A stretch of DNA of 64,000 nucleotides from Actinomadura barringtoniae. Its GTDB lineage: Bacteria > Actinomycetota > Actinomycetes > Streptosporangiales > Streptosporangiaceae. The number at the start of each line of letters is the position of its first letter. Position 1 is the stretch's first letter. Position numbers and translations under genes: made by a program. Below the pieces are notes generated by a model that did not search any database, was not told the DNA's origin, and saw only the letters and a program-made list of their open reading frames with translations. The stretch lies in assembly GCF_017573505.1 (NCBI RefSeq), contig NZ_JAGEOJ010000034.1, positions 1 to 64,000 on the forward strand, given 5' to 3'. Shown one piece after another: positions 26,134 through 36,361 of this stretch.

Positions 26134-26924
26134 ATCCGCAGGAGGGAGTAGACGAGCGCGGCGACGATGGCCGCGCCGTACGCGGAGACCGCGACGGTGA
26201 CGACGCGGGTGCGGCGCTCCTCGCTCCACGGGGCGAACGACACCAGCCAGGCGATCGCGGGCAGCACCAGGACGCCGTGCAGGCTGATCCCGTGCACCAG
26301 CTTGAGGAAGCCGGTCACCACGTAGGCGTGCTGCTGGTCGCCGGTGCTGGCCTCGATCACCCCGCGGGCGATCATCGCGGCGCCGGTCAGCAGGCCGATC
26401 ACCAGCGTGACGAACCCGGCGCGCAGCGCCAGCCGCATGCTGGGCGTGACGAGCGGGTTGGGCCGGAACGCCGACACCGCCATCGTCGTCAGCACGACGA
26501 TCAGGACGCCGCCCCCGGCGGCCAGGACCGTCGAGACCGCCGAGTTGAACGCCGTCTCCCGGTTGATGTGCGAGGGCACGCCGCGCCAGGCCTGCAGCGC
26601 GATGCCGCCGACCTCGACGAAGCAGTCGGCCGCGAAGACGCCGAGCAGCACCGTGCGCAGGCGCTCGCGCAGCGGCAGGTACGAGGCGACCCAGGTGACC
26701 GCGATCAGCGTCAGCCCGAACGAGACCCCGAACGTGGTCGGCTTGCGCCACGACACCGGCCCTTCCCAGGGGCCGCCGTCGACGAAGAAGACGGCCAGAT
26801 GGAACAGGCCGATGGCGATCAGGACCCCGCCGAGGGCGTAGCAGACGCGCTCGACCCTGCGTCCACGCGACCAGATCCGCGTCATGGCGCCCTGGGGCGC
26901 CGCCAGGGCGGTCAGTGCGGCCAT
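26130..26924 (-). CDS. Conserved multipass membrane protein
   Basis: A 264-residue protein with about seven hydrophobic helices (for example ALGGVLIAIGLFHLAVFF, TVLLGVFAADCF and VVTVAVSAYGAAIVAALVY). I recognise no enzymatic motif. Conserved-looking polar spots are SWRKPTTFGVSFGLT and HGISLHG. It is the first gene of the operon with the histidine kinase and response regulator, overlapping the kinase gene, so it may be an accessory sensor or the protected target. AGGAG lies seven bases before the ATG. Confidence 0.7.
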   Translation of the reverse strand: MAALTALAAPQGAMTRIWSRGRRVERVCYALGGVLIAIGLFHLAVFFVDGGPWEGPVSWRKPTTFGVSFGLTLIAVTWVASYLPLRERLRTVLLGVFAADCFVEVGGIALQAWRGVPSHINRETAFNSAVSTVLAAGGGVLIVVLTTMAVSAFRPNPLVTPSMRLALRAGFVTLVIGLLTGAAMIARGVIEASTGDQQHAYVVTGFLKLVHGISLHGVLVLPAIAWLVSFAPWSEERRTRVVTVAVSAYGAAIVAALVYSLLRM

Positions 26925-27071
26925 GGCGGGCTCCTCTCCTGCCTCGATGGTGGCTCGACCTGGCCATCATGGGCGGAGGAGGCGGCCCGGGGCGTCACCC
27001 AGGGGGAGACAACCGATCTACTCGCGGGGGAGTACGCGGGAAGCGTGCCGGGCTCGTTCAGCGCGGTCCGT

Positions 27072-27650
27072 TCAGCCGGACGCGGCCACCAGATCGTCGA
27101 CCTGGGCGGGGAGCGGCACGGACGCCGTCTCGCGGTTGTCGATCTCCAGGTGGGGGACGGGCGGGGGCTCCTCGGGGCGCATGCGCGCCAGGAACGCCTC
27201 GAACTCCGCCAGCTTCCCGGCGTCGCGGTCCAGCCCGCGCCTCTCCAGGCGATCCCGCAGCGTTCCAGGGTCGGTGCGGATCCAGACCAGGTGTACGGGG
27301 TCGCCGCCGAGCGCCGCGCTCCACTCCCGCCACCGCCCGGGGTCGCGGATCTGGCCGGTGAACGGGCCGCTCAGCAGGACCGGGCAGCCGTACGAGCGGA
27401 TCTCGCGCGCGGCCGCGGTCAGGCCGTCGTACTCGTGGCGCTTGATGTGCTCGTCGTACCAGGGACCCTCGCGCTCGCCGGGATCGCGTCCCGCGGCGTC
27501 CAGCGTCGCGGCGACGAACGGGCCGTACAGCGTGTCCTTGTCCAGCAGCGCCGGAACCGGGTCCAGCCGCGCCAGCAGCATCTCCGCCACCGTCGTCTTA
27601 CCGCACCCGGGCGGCCCCGCCACGATCCAGACGGCGCCCGGCACACTCAT
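27072..27650 (-). CDS. P-loop kinase-like ATPase (AAA_33 type)
   Basis: A 192-residue P-loop protein. The Walker A is GPPGCGKTT (residues 12-20), followed by DKDTLYGP, where an acceptor might bind, and a [17 protein letters not shown] segment like the Arg-rich lid of small-molecule kinases. It may phosphorylate a small hydroxylated substrate. The gene shares ATGA with the upstream MenC-like gene (27647-27650), so the two are coupled; nothing else suggests the substrate. Confidence 0.75.
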   Translation of the reverse strand: MSVPGAVWIVAGPPGCGKTTVAEMLLARLDPVPALLDKDTLYGPFVAATLDAAGRDPGEREGPWYDEHIKRHEYDGLTAAAREIRSYGCPVLLSGPFTGQIRDPGRWREWSAALGGDPVHLVWIRTDPGTLRDRLERRGLDRDAGKLAEFEAFLARMRPEEPPPVPHLEIDNRETASVPLPAQVDDLVAASG

Positions 27651-28717
27651 ACGGCCGGAATCCGCAGCCGCCGGGTCGCCTGCCGTTCGATGCGCTCCTC
27701 GTCGACCTCGTGGCCGAGGCCTGGCTGGGTGAGCGGCACGCCGACGACGCCGCCGGACGAGCGGACCGGCGGCGTCACGAACGCGGGGCCGCCCGCCGGG
27801 TCGGACACGTCGCTCGGTAGCGTGCAGCCCGGCAGCGCGGCGAGCGCCACCGCGGCGGCCTGGCCGATGCCGAACGGGCCGGACCCGGTGCACCACACGT
27901 CCCACCCTGCGGCGTACGCGCGGTCGTGTGCGGCGCGCGCCGCGGTGAGACCGCCGAGCGCGCCGAGCCGCAGGTCGAGCGCGCGCCCGGCCTCCAGCGT
28001 GATGGCCGCGTCGAGGGTGTCGATGTCGCCGATGTCGGGCGCGACCGGCGTGCCGACGATGCGCTGCAGGCGGGCGTGCGCGACCAGGTCGCCGGCCGGG
28101 AACGGCCGTTCGATCGCCGCGAGCCCGTAGCCGTCCAGGCCCTGCAGCACGTCCAGGTGCTCGGCCGACTCGGTGTAGGCGTGCCCGGCGTCGACGACGA
28201 CCGCCAGCGCCGGATAGGCCTCCTTGATCAGCCGGATGGGCTCGATGTCCCAGCCCGGCCGCACGTCCACCGTGACCCGGGTGTGGCCCGCGCCGATCGC
28301 GCGGTTGACCCGCGACACCACGGTCTCCAGGACCGGTTCGGGGCCGATCCGGGCGCCCGTGACGATCGAGGTGCGGGTGCCGCCCAGCGCGTGCGCCAGC
28401 GGCAGGCCGCGCGAACGGCACCACAGGTCCCAGCAGGCCACGTCGACGGCCGCGGCGGCCCGCCGCGAGCCGAGCTCGGCCACGGCCGACACGTCCTCCG
28501 GGCGCTCCCAGTCCAGGCCGATGAGCGCCGGGCCCATGCGTTCGCCGATGTCGGCCCAGATCGCCTCGGCCCCCTCGCCACCGCCGCCGCCCGGCAGTGG
28601 CGCCTCACCCCAGCCGACCGCGCCGTCCTCACCGGTCAGCCGGACCAGGACGCTCTCGGGCCGCCGTCCGCGCGGCATCGCCACGCGGAAGGCATCGCAG
28701 CCGTGAATCTGGGACAA
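27647..28717 (-). CDS. MenC-like enolase-superfamily protein lacking catalytic lysines
   Basis: A 356-residue protein that aligns by eye with the MenC2/o-succinylbenzoate synthase and N-acylamino acid racemase group: [26 protein letters not shown], the metal-site Asp176 (VVVDAGHAY), Glu203 (AIERPF) and Asp228 (APDIGD), and GGL after strand six. However, the KxK pair is Thr149 and Asp151, and the opposite catalytic Lys is Arg250. The usual acid/base chemistry is therefore unlikely. It may bind a ligand, or have a new reaction; a menaquinone role is doubtful. It is coupled to a P-loop kinase gene downstream. Confidence 0.75.
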   Translation of the reverse strand: MSQIHGCDAFRVAMPRGRRPESVLVRLTGEDGAVGWGEAPLPGGGGGEGAEAIWADIGERMGPALIGLDWERPEDVSAVAELGSRRAAAAVDVACWDLWCRSRGLPLAHALGGTRTSIVTGARIGPEPVLETVVSRVNRAIGAGHTRVTVDVRPGWDIEPIRLIKEAYPALAVVVDAGHAYTESAEHLDVLQGLDGYGLAAIERPFPAGDLVAHARLQRIVGTPVAPDIGDIDTLDAAITLEAGRALDLRLGALGGLTAARAAHDRAYAAGWDVWCTGSGPFGIGQAAAVALAALPGCTLPSDVSDPAGGPAFVTPPVRSSGGVVGVPLTQPGLGHEVDEERIERQATRRLRIPAV

Positions 28718-28801
28718 CCCGCACCCGCCCTTCGTGCTCGAAAGTCTGCTCCTCCCATGATCCCCCCTCGGGAGAGCTGCGAAGACACCGGGCGCCGCAG
28801 G

Positions 28802-29098
28802 TCAAGCCGTGTCGTGCTCGCGGCGCAGGCCGAGGTCCACCAGCGCGGCGGCGTCGGCGGGCGCGCTCGCGGGCGCGATGCGGTCGGCCCACGACCACCA
28901 GAACCAGGCCTCGCCGCCGGTGTCGCGCTCGCACACCACTGTTCCGGTCGGCATCGAGGTGATGCGGTCCAGCACCTCCAGCCGGGCCCGGCCCCCGCCG
29001 GTGACCAGCATCGTCCGGTAGCCGCGGCCGGTCAGAGCCTGTGCCAGCTCCTCCAGCCGCGCCATATCGGCGTCGGTGTCCATCGTCGTCTGCGCCAT
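28802..29098 (-). CDS. Small conserved hypothetical protein
   Basis: A 98-residue acidic protein with no motif I know. It begins with a helix (MARLEELAQALTGRGYR), then strand-rich segments (TMLVTGGGRARLEVLDR, GTVVCERDTGGEAWFWWSW) and a short helical end, a pattern seen in small actinobacterial proteins often found near regulatory genes. I chose ATG 29098 because a GGGGG tract precedes it; an upstream in-frame start would add 26 low-complexity residues. It lies 84 bp upstream of the MenC-like gene on the same strand. Confidence 0.6.
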   Translation of the reverse strand: MAQTTMDTDADMARLEELAQALTGRGYRTMLVTGGGRARLEVLDRITSMPTGTVVCERDTGGEAWFWWSWADRIAPASAPADAAALVDLGLRREHDTA

Positions 29099-29199
29099 TT
29101 CATTGCCCCCTGACTTGAACGGCGTCACTGTGTGGGACGCCGGGGGAGCGGGGCGGGTTTGCCGCAGCCGGGTCACACGGGTATGACCACCAGGTCAGG

Positions 29200-29652
29200 T
29201 CACGTCCGGCGCCGCAGAAAGGCCCACATCGGCCTCTTCACGTAGCCGCCGTCGTCCAGGCTCGCCAGCCGTTCGAACGGGTTGTAGGACGCCGGGTCGC
29301 CGCACACCGCCAGCGACGCGCCCGCGCACACCAGGTAGGCGACGACCATCACCGGGCCCAGGCAGTACGCGTACTGCGTCGAGTGCCGTTCCTCATGGCG
29401 CAGGAGCCGGTCGCGCCGCAGCAGGTCGGCCGTCGCGCCGCGCACCAGGATCACGTTCCCCATCGTGAACGCCGGCGCGTCCGGCAGCGGAAGCCGGTAG
29501 CCGCCCGCGACCAGCAGCCCGTGCGGCCCCTTCACGATCGGGCGCCGCGCGCCCGTCACGGCCAGCAGCAGGCCGAGGAGCGTCGACAGGTTGACGAGGT
29601 TGATGACCTGGCGGACGCGGTGGGCGGGCTTCACATGGGGAGTCTTCCCCAC
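29200..29652 (-). CDS. Small membrane protein with an HEERH motif
   Basis: A 150-residue protein with hydrophobic stretches near residues 18-32 (VINLVNLSTLLGLLLAV) and 95-112 (LGPVMVVAYLVCAGASL). Between them lies HEERHSTQY, which matches the HExxH zinc-protease consensus directly before a membrane segment. Whether it is a protease cannot be said: no third ligand is obvious, and the family is unknown to me. The start is GTG 29652, with GTG 29637 an alternative. It lies 46 bp upstream (minus strand) of no known partner; the LCP gene is transcribed in the same direction before it. Confidence 0.6.
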   Translation of the reverse strand: MGKTPHVKPAHRVRQVINLVNLSTLLGLLLAVTGARRPIVKGPHGLLVAGGYRLPLPDAPAFTMGNVILVRGATADLLRRDRLLRHEERHSTQYAYCLGPVMVVAYLVCAGASLAVCGDPASYNPFERLASLDDGGYVKRPMWAFLRRRT

Positions 29653-29680
29653 GAACCGGCCCCGCCACCGAACCGGCGCG

Positions 29681-29701
29681 AGGCCGGGTCAGGCCGGGTC
29701 A
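29681..29701. repeat. 10-bp direct repeat covering the LCP stop codon
   Basis: AGGCCGGGTC is repeated head to tail (29681-29690, 29691-29700) and followed by AGG. The second junction holds the stop of the LCP gene (TCA on the plus strand, 29699-29701), and the first junction gives another stop 10 bases later in a different frame. This is one of several stop-bearing duplications in the window. Confidence 0.8.
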
Positions 29702-31267
29702 GGACGGGCAGCTGGATTCCAGGTTGACCGGTTTGGTCGACGGCGACGGGCTCGGCGCCCCGGTGCCACCGGTTCCCTCGCTGCCGCCGGAGCCCGTGCC
29801 ACCGCTGCCGGAGGCGTCCGAGCTGCTGTGCGGCCGCGGCGATCCGGACGGCGAGGACGAGTCGCTCGGCGACGCGGAGGCGCTGGGCGAGGCGGACGCC
29901 GAAGGACCGGCCTCCTGCTCGGTGAGCGCCTTGGCGGTCAGCCTGCGGATGAGCGGATAGTCGGGGTTGCCGGTGTAGATGAGCGGCGGCACGAACGACA
30001 GGCTGTCGATCTGCGCGCCGTTCTTCACCTTCTGCGACAGCTTGATGAACGGCGGCAGCAGCTCCTGCGGGATGTCAGTGGAGATCGCGCGCTTGGCCGC
30101 CGCGGCCAGCTTGTCGAACTTGGTGAGCACGGTCTGCGGGTCGGCCTGCTTGGCGATCGCGCGCATCAGGCACTTCTGCCGGCCCATCCGGGCGTAGTCG
30201 TCGCTGTCGGTGCGGGACCGCCCGTACCAGAGGGCGTCCTTGCCCTTCAGCTTGCGGTAGCCCGGCTCGAGCACCCCGCCCTGCAGCCCGTACGGGATCG
30301 GGTGGGTGATTCGGATCTTGACGCCGCCCATCGCGTCGATGATGTCGGCGAAGCCGAACATGTCGACCAGGATGTAGTAGTCGACGCGCTGGCCCAGGAT
30401 GCCGCTGATGGTCTTGGTCAGCAGCTCGGGGCCGCGGTGGTTCTTGCCCACGCCCGGCAGCAGGTCGGGGTGGTCCTCGGCGTACTGGTAGACCTCGTTC
30501 AGCAGGCCCGGGGTCTCGGGGCCGTCGCCGGTGAAGCCGTAGGGGAAGCGGTCGTGCGCCGGGCCCGCCGGCATCTGCACCTTCTCCAGGTTGCGCGGCA
30601 GGCTCAGCAGGACCGTGTTGCCGGTCTCGGTGTCGATGCTGGCGACCGTCATGCTGTCGGTGCGGACGCCGGTGCGGTTGGCGGCGGCGTCACCGCCGAG
30701 CAGCAGCACGTTGACGCGGCGCTGGCCGTTCCACGGGTCGCTGGTGTCGACCTCGCGGCCGTTGCTGTGCGCGCTGTGGAAGATGCTGGTGATGGTGTCG
30801 TGCGCGACGTAGGTGGTGTGCGCGGCCCAGACCGTCGGCGCGGCGACCGCGAAGCACAGCACCGCGACCGCGACGCTGCCCGCGGTGCGCGGCCCGGCGC
30901 TCATCCCGGCGGGGCGCACGACCACGTAGGACCAGACCACGACCAGGACCCAGACCAGGCCGAGCACGAGCATGCCGGCGACGATGGTGGTCAGCAGGTC
31001 GAGCTGCCCGGCCAGGTGGAACGGGTTGGACTTCAGCCAGATGCCGACGCCGATGCCGGCGCCGACCAGGAGCGCGAACAGCCCCATCAGCACCCCGCCC
31101 GCGATCCGGCGGCCCGCCCACAGGTGGGCGACCCCCCAGACGACCGCGGAGGCGAGCGTCAGCGCCAGCGCACGCGGGAGCCCTCGCGTACGGCCGGACG
31201 GCTGTTGCTCGCTCTCGTCCTCGGAGGGACGCTCCGGGGCACGACTGTCGGCTGATCGACTCGCCAT
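29699..31267 (-). CDS. LCP (LytR-CpsA-Psr) family cell-wall ligase
   Basis: A 522-residue protein with about four N-terminal membrane helices and an extracellular LCP domain. LCP hallmarks are VNVLLLGGDAAANRTGVRTDSMTV (cut here to the Asp/Arg-bearing LLLGGD and RTDSM parts), SLPRNLEKV and the late YGRSRTDSDDYARMGRQ. Such enzymes transfer wall polymers from lipid carriers to peptidoglycan. A Ser/Pro/Gly-rich tail of about 80 residues follows the domain. The extra N-terminal helices are more than the single anchor of classic LCP proteins. GGAG lies six bases before the start. Confidence 0.88.
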   Translation of the reverse strand: MASRSADSRAPERPSEDESEQQPSGRTRGLPRALALTLASAVVWGVAHLWAGRRIAGGVLMGLFALLVGAGIGVGIWLKSNPFHLAGQLDLLTTIVAGMLVLGLVWVLVVVWSYVVVRPAGMSAGPRTAGSVAVAVLCFAVAAPTVWAAHTTYVAHDTITSIFHSAHSNGREVDTSDPWNGQRRVNVLLLGGDAAANRTGVRTDSMTVASIDTETGNTVLLSLPRNLEKVQMPAGPAHDRFPYGFTGDGPETPGLLNEVYQYAEDHPDLLPGVGKNHRGPELLTKTISGILGQRVDYYILVDMFGFADIIDAMGGVKIRITHPIPYGLQGGVLEPGYRKLKGKDALWYGRSRTDSDDYARMGRQKCLMRAIAKQADPQTVLTKFDKLAAAAKRAISTDIPQELLPPFIKLSQKVKNGAQIDSLSFVPPLIYTGNPDYPLIRRLTAKALTEQEAGPSASASPSASASPSDSSSPSGSPRPHSSSDASGSGGTGSGGSEGTGGTGAPSPSPSTKPVNLESSCPS

Positions 31268-31423
31268 GTACGCTCCGATCCCCCACGCACGGTGAAATTA
31301 GGCTCCGGTTTCTATTATGGACGCGCAAAACCGCTGGATGGGTTGCTTGATCACTCAGACCTGCGCGTGGTAATCGACCGAATGCGAGCCGTAGTTCGGT
31401 TATAAGTGGCTTACTCCAGCATA

Positions 31424-31437
31424 GGCACTTCGGTGCC
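31424..31437 (-). terminator. UUCG-loop hairpin after guaB1
   Basis: GGCAC-TTCG-GTGCC forms a five-base-pair stem with the stable UUCG tetraloop, extended by ATA/TAT with one bulge. It lies 33 bases after the guaB1 stop (minus strand). There is no strong U tract, so it is a possible but not certain terminator. Confidence 0.4.
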
Positions 31438-31469
31438 GTATGGGTGGCTGGATCCGGACTTGTTGATCA

Positions 31470-33652
<2,183 letters not shown>

Positions 33653-34564
33653 GTGCTGGATGCGGTCGACGCCGTGCTCGTCCGCGAGCTCCAGCGGGAT
33701 GGCAGGGCGACGTTCCAGGCGCTCGCCGATCGCGTCGGGCTGTCGCGCACCGCGGTGCGGGCGCGCGTGCAGAATCTCCTCGAGACCGAGGTCGTCCGCG
33801 TGGTCGGCATCGTCCACGCCAGGGTGGTCGGCGCGGAGGCGATCGGCCACGTCGCGATCACCGTGGAGGGCTCGGCGCGGGAGGTCGCCGCCGCCGTGGC
33901 CGAACGCCCGGCCGTCAGCTTCACCGCGCTGACGGCGGGACCGCACGACCTGGTCGCGCAGGTGCGCACGCGAGACGACGCCGCGCTCGCCGCGGAGGTC
34001 GATCACATGCGGGCGGTACCCGGCGTGCGGTCGGCGGAGGTGTTCCGGTCGGTCGCGACGGTCCGCGACACCCACGCGGTGGTCCGCGAGCTGGGCGACA
34101 TCACGCTCGACGACATCGACTGGCGCCTGCTGCAGGAGCTGCAGCGCGACGGTCGCGCCCCCTACACCCGGCTGGCCCACATCATCGGCCTGTCCCAGGC
34201 CGCGACCCGCGCCCGCGTGGTGCGGTTGATGCGTTCCGGCGTCATCCAGGTCACCGGCCTGGCCGACCCGCTCGCGCTCGGCGCCTCCGAGCTGGGCGGC
34301 TTCGGGCTCGTCGTGACCGGCGGGCTGCGCCGGGCCGCCGAGGCCGTGGCCGAGCAGGACGGCGTGCGCTACCTGGCGACCGGCTTCGGGCGCTATGACA
34401 TCGTCGGGCTCGCCGAGGCCGCCTCCCGCGCGGAGCTGGTCGCGGTGCTCGACGCGGTGCGCGCCGTGCCGGGCGTGACGGTACGGGAGTCCTGGCACCA
34501 CCTCGACGTGGTCAAGGAGTCCTACGCGGTCGAGCTGCCCGAGAAGCCGCTGAACGGTTCGTGA
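33653..34564 (+). CDS. Double-domain Lrp/AsnC family regulator
   Basis: A 303-residue protein made of two tandem Lrp/AsnC units. Each has an HTH (ATFQALADRVGLSRTAVRAR and APYTRLAHIIGLSQAATRAR) followed by a ligand-binding RAM-like domain. Single-unit Lrp proteins are about 150 residues, so this is a duplication-fusion known from actinobacteria. GTG 33653 is chosen because AGGAGG lies six bases upstream; ATG 33635 and 33602 lack such sites. It may respond to amino acids; the targets are unknown. Its 3-prime end faces the antiporter gene with a strong hairpin and tandem repeats between. Confidence 0.87.
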   Translation: MLDAVDAVLVRELQRDGRATFQALADRVGLSRTAVRARVQNLLETEVVRVVGIVHARVVGAEAIGHVAITVEGSAREVAAAVAERPAVSFTALTAGPHDLVAQVRTRDDAALAAEVDHMRAVPGVRSAEVFRSVATVRDTHAVVRELGDITLDDIDWRLLQELQRDGRAPYTRLAHIIGLSQAATRARVVRLMRSGVIQVTGLADPLALGASELGGFGLVVTGGLRRAAEAVAEQDGVRYLATGFGRYDIVGLAEAASRAELVAVLDAVRAVPGVTVRESWHHLDVVKESYAVELPEKPLNGS

Positions 34565-34573
34565 TCCGTTCTT

Positions 34574-34597
34574 CCCCGGGGCCGCACGGCCCCGGGG
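34574..34597. terminator. Bidirectional stem-loop terminator
   Basis: CCCCGGGGCCG (34574-34584) and CGGCCCCGGGG (34587-34597) form an 11-bp perfect inverted repeat with a 2-base centre, starting 10 bases after the AsnC-type stop. It lies between convergent genes and can end transcription from both sides, though no long T run follows. Confidence 0.6.
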
Positions 34598-34601
34598 AGG
34601 C

Positions 34602-34665
34602 GGGCCGTTCTGACGGCCGGGCCGTTCGGTGACCGGGCCGTTCGGGTGATGAGGTCGTTCGGTGG
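34602..34665. repeat. 16-17 bp degenerate tandem repeat at a convergent junction
   Basis: GGGCCGTTC starts at 34602, 34619 and 34635, and a decayed GGTCGTTC near 34653, each followed by GTGA/TGA-like bases. The period is 16-17 bp. It lies directly after the hairpin and before the end of the antiporter gene (34676). It resembles the other junction repeats but does not include a gene end. Confidence 0.75.
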
Positions 34666-34675
34666 CGCCCTGCGG

Positions 34676-36283
34676 TCAGTCCCGGCTGAGCGCCACCTCT
34701 TCGAGGTCGAGCTCGTTCATCACGCGGTCGAGCACCGCGTCGTCGATGCGGCGTTCGTCGCGCATCTGCACGAAGACGCGGCGTTCGGCCTCGAGCATCT
34801 CCCGGCGCAGCCGCCGGTAGGTCGCGGTCGGCACCTCCTCGCCCTCGGGCCCGGTGCCGCCGCCGAGCCGCTCCCACGCTTTCAGCTGCCGGTATTCGGC
34901 GAGCTGCCGGAGCCGTTCCACCACGGTCTCGTCCAGCGGATCGGGATCGTCCGCGGTCAGCTCCTCCAGCCGCTCGAGCGCGGCGCGGGCGGCGGCGTGC
35001 TGCGCGCCCGCCTCGGCGACCGCGTCGGTGTAGCGCTCGCGTTCGCCGCTGCCGATGCCGAGCAGCCGGATCAGCGTCGGGAACGTCAGCCCCTGCACCA
35101 GCAGCGTCGCCAGCACGGTGGTGAACGTCAGGAACAGCACCAGGTCGCGACCGGGGAACGCCTCGCCGGAGCTGGTGAGGATCGGGATCGCGAACGCGGC
35201 GGCCAGCGACACCACCCCGCGCATCCCGGCCCACGACAGCACCACCGCGCCGCGCCACCCGGTCCACTTCTCGTCGCCGCGGATCCTGGCCGACAGCCAG
35301 CGCGGCACGAAGGCGGCCGGGAACACCCACACGAACCGGACCGCGACCGTGATCGCGAAGACCGCCGCCGCCCACCACGCCAGCGACGCCCAGCTGTAGT
35401 GGGACAGCCCGTCCACCACCGCCGGGAGCTGGAGGCCGATGAGCAGGAAGACCACCGACTCCAGGATGAAGATCATGATCTTCCAGAACGAGTGCCCGAT
35501 CAGCCGGGTGACCGCGGCCGAGTCGGTGAACCGCTGGCCGAGGTACAGGCCGCTCACGACCACCGCGATGACGCCCGAGGCGTGCACGGCCTCGGCGATC
35601 AGGTAGGCGGCGAACGGCGCGAGCAGCGCGATCGAGTTCTCCACCAGCGGGTCGCGGATCCGGTTGCGCAGCCAGTGCAGCGGCGGCCCGAGCAGAAGCC
35701 CGACCGCGACGCCCGCGATCGCCGCGAACAGGAACCGCCCGACGCCGTCCAGCAGCGTGAAACCGCCGCCGATCGCGGCCGCCACCGCCACCCGGAAGGC
35801 CGTCAGCGCGGTCGCGTCGTTGAACAGGCTCTCGCCGAGCAGGATCGTCACCAGCCGGCGCGGGATGCCGAGCCGCTGCGCGACGCTCACCGCCGCGACC
35901 GCGTCCGGCGGCGCCACGATCGCGCCGAGCACGAACGCCGCCGCCAGCGGCAGGTCGGGGATGAGCAGGTGGGCCGCGTAGCCGACCGCGAGGGTGGTGA
36001 ACAGCACCAGCCCGACCGACAGCAGCGCGATCGGCCGGGCGTTCTCGCGCATGTTGTAGTACGAGCTCTGCCACGCCGCCGAGAACAGCAGCGGCGGCAC
36101 GAACACGTACAGCACGAACTCGGGGTCGAGCTCGAAGTCCGGTACGCCCGGCACCGCCGTCACCAGCAGCCCCGCGATGACGAGCATCAGCGGGGCCGAC
36201 AACCCGAGCCGCCGCGACACCGCGGCCACCGCCACCGCGGCGACCGGGATCGTCAGGAGCCAGAGTGCGTCTGTCGCGTCCAC
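34676..36283 (-). CDS. CPA1 family Na+/H+ antiporter (NhaP type)
   Basis: A 535-residue antiporter with about 12 hydrophobic segments. Key motifs are FVPPLLFSAAW, the ion-binding APPDAVAAVSV and GESLFNDATALTAF. It exchanges protons for Na+ or K+ across the cytoplasmic membrane for pH and salt balance. A charged cytoplasmic C-terminal tail of roughly 130 residues follows the last helix and may regulate it. The start is GTG 36283. A second antiporter of the same family lies at 49520-51112. Confidence 0.88.
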   Translation of the reverse strand: MDATDALWLLTIPVAAVAVAAVSRRLGLSAPLMLVIAGLLVTAVPGVPDFELDPEFVLYVFVPPLLFSAAWQSSYYNMRENARPIALLSVGLVLFTTLAVGYAAHLLIPDLPLAAAFVLGAIVAPPDAVAAVSVAQRLGIPRRLVTILLGESLFNDATALTAFRVAVAAAIGGGFTLLDGVGRFLFAAIAGVAVGLLLGPPLHWLRNRIRDPLVENSIALLAPFAAYLIAEAVHASGVIAVVVSGLYLGQRFTDSAAVTRLIGHSFWKIMIFILESVVFLLIGLQLPAVVDGLSHYSWASLAWWAAAVFAITVAVRFVWVFPAAFVPRWLSARIRGDEKWTGWRGAVVLSWAGMRGVVSLAAAFAIPILTSSGEAFPGRDLVLFLTFTTVLATLLVQGLTFPTLIRLLGIGSGERERYTDAVAEAGAQHAAARAALERLEELTADDPDPLDETVVERLRQLAEYRQLKAWERLGGGTGPEGEEVPTATYRRLRREMLEAERRVFVQMRDERRIDDAVLDRVMNELDLEEVALSRD

Positions 36284-36361
36284 GTCCAGATCATGGCACG
36301 GGCCGACCGGGCGGCAGCGCAGGCGGCGCGGCCGGATCAGCCGCCGCCGGCGCGGGCCGGA

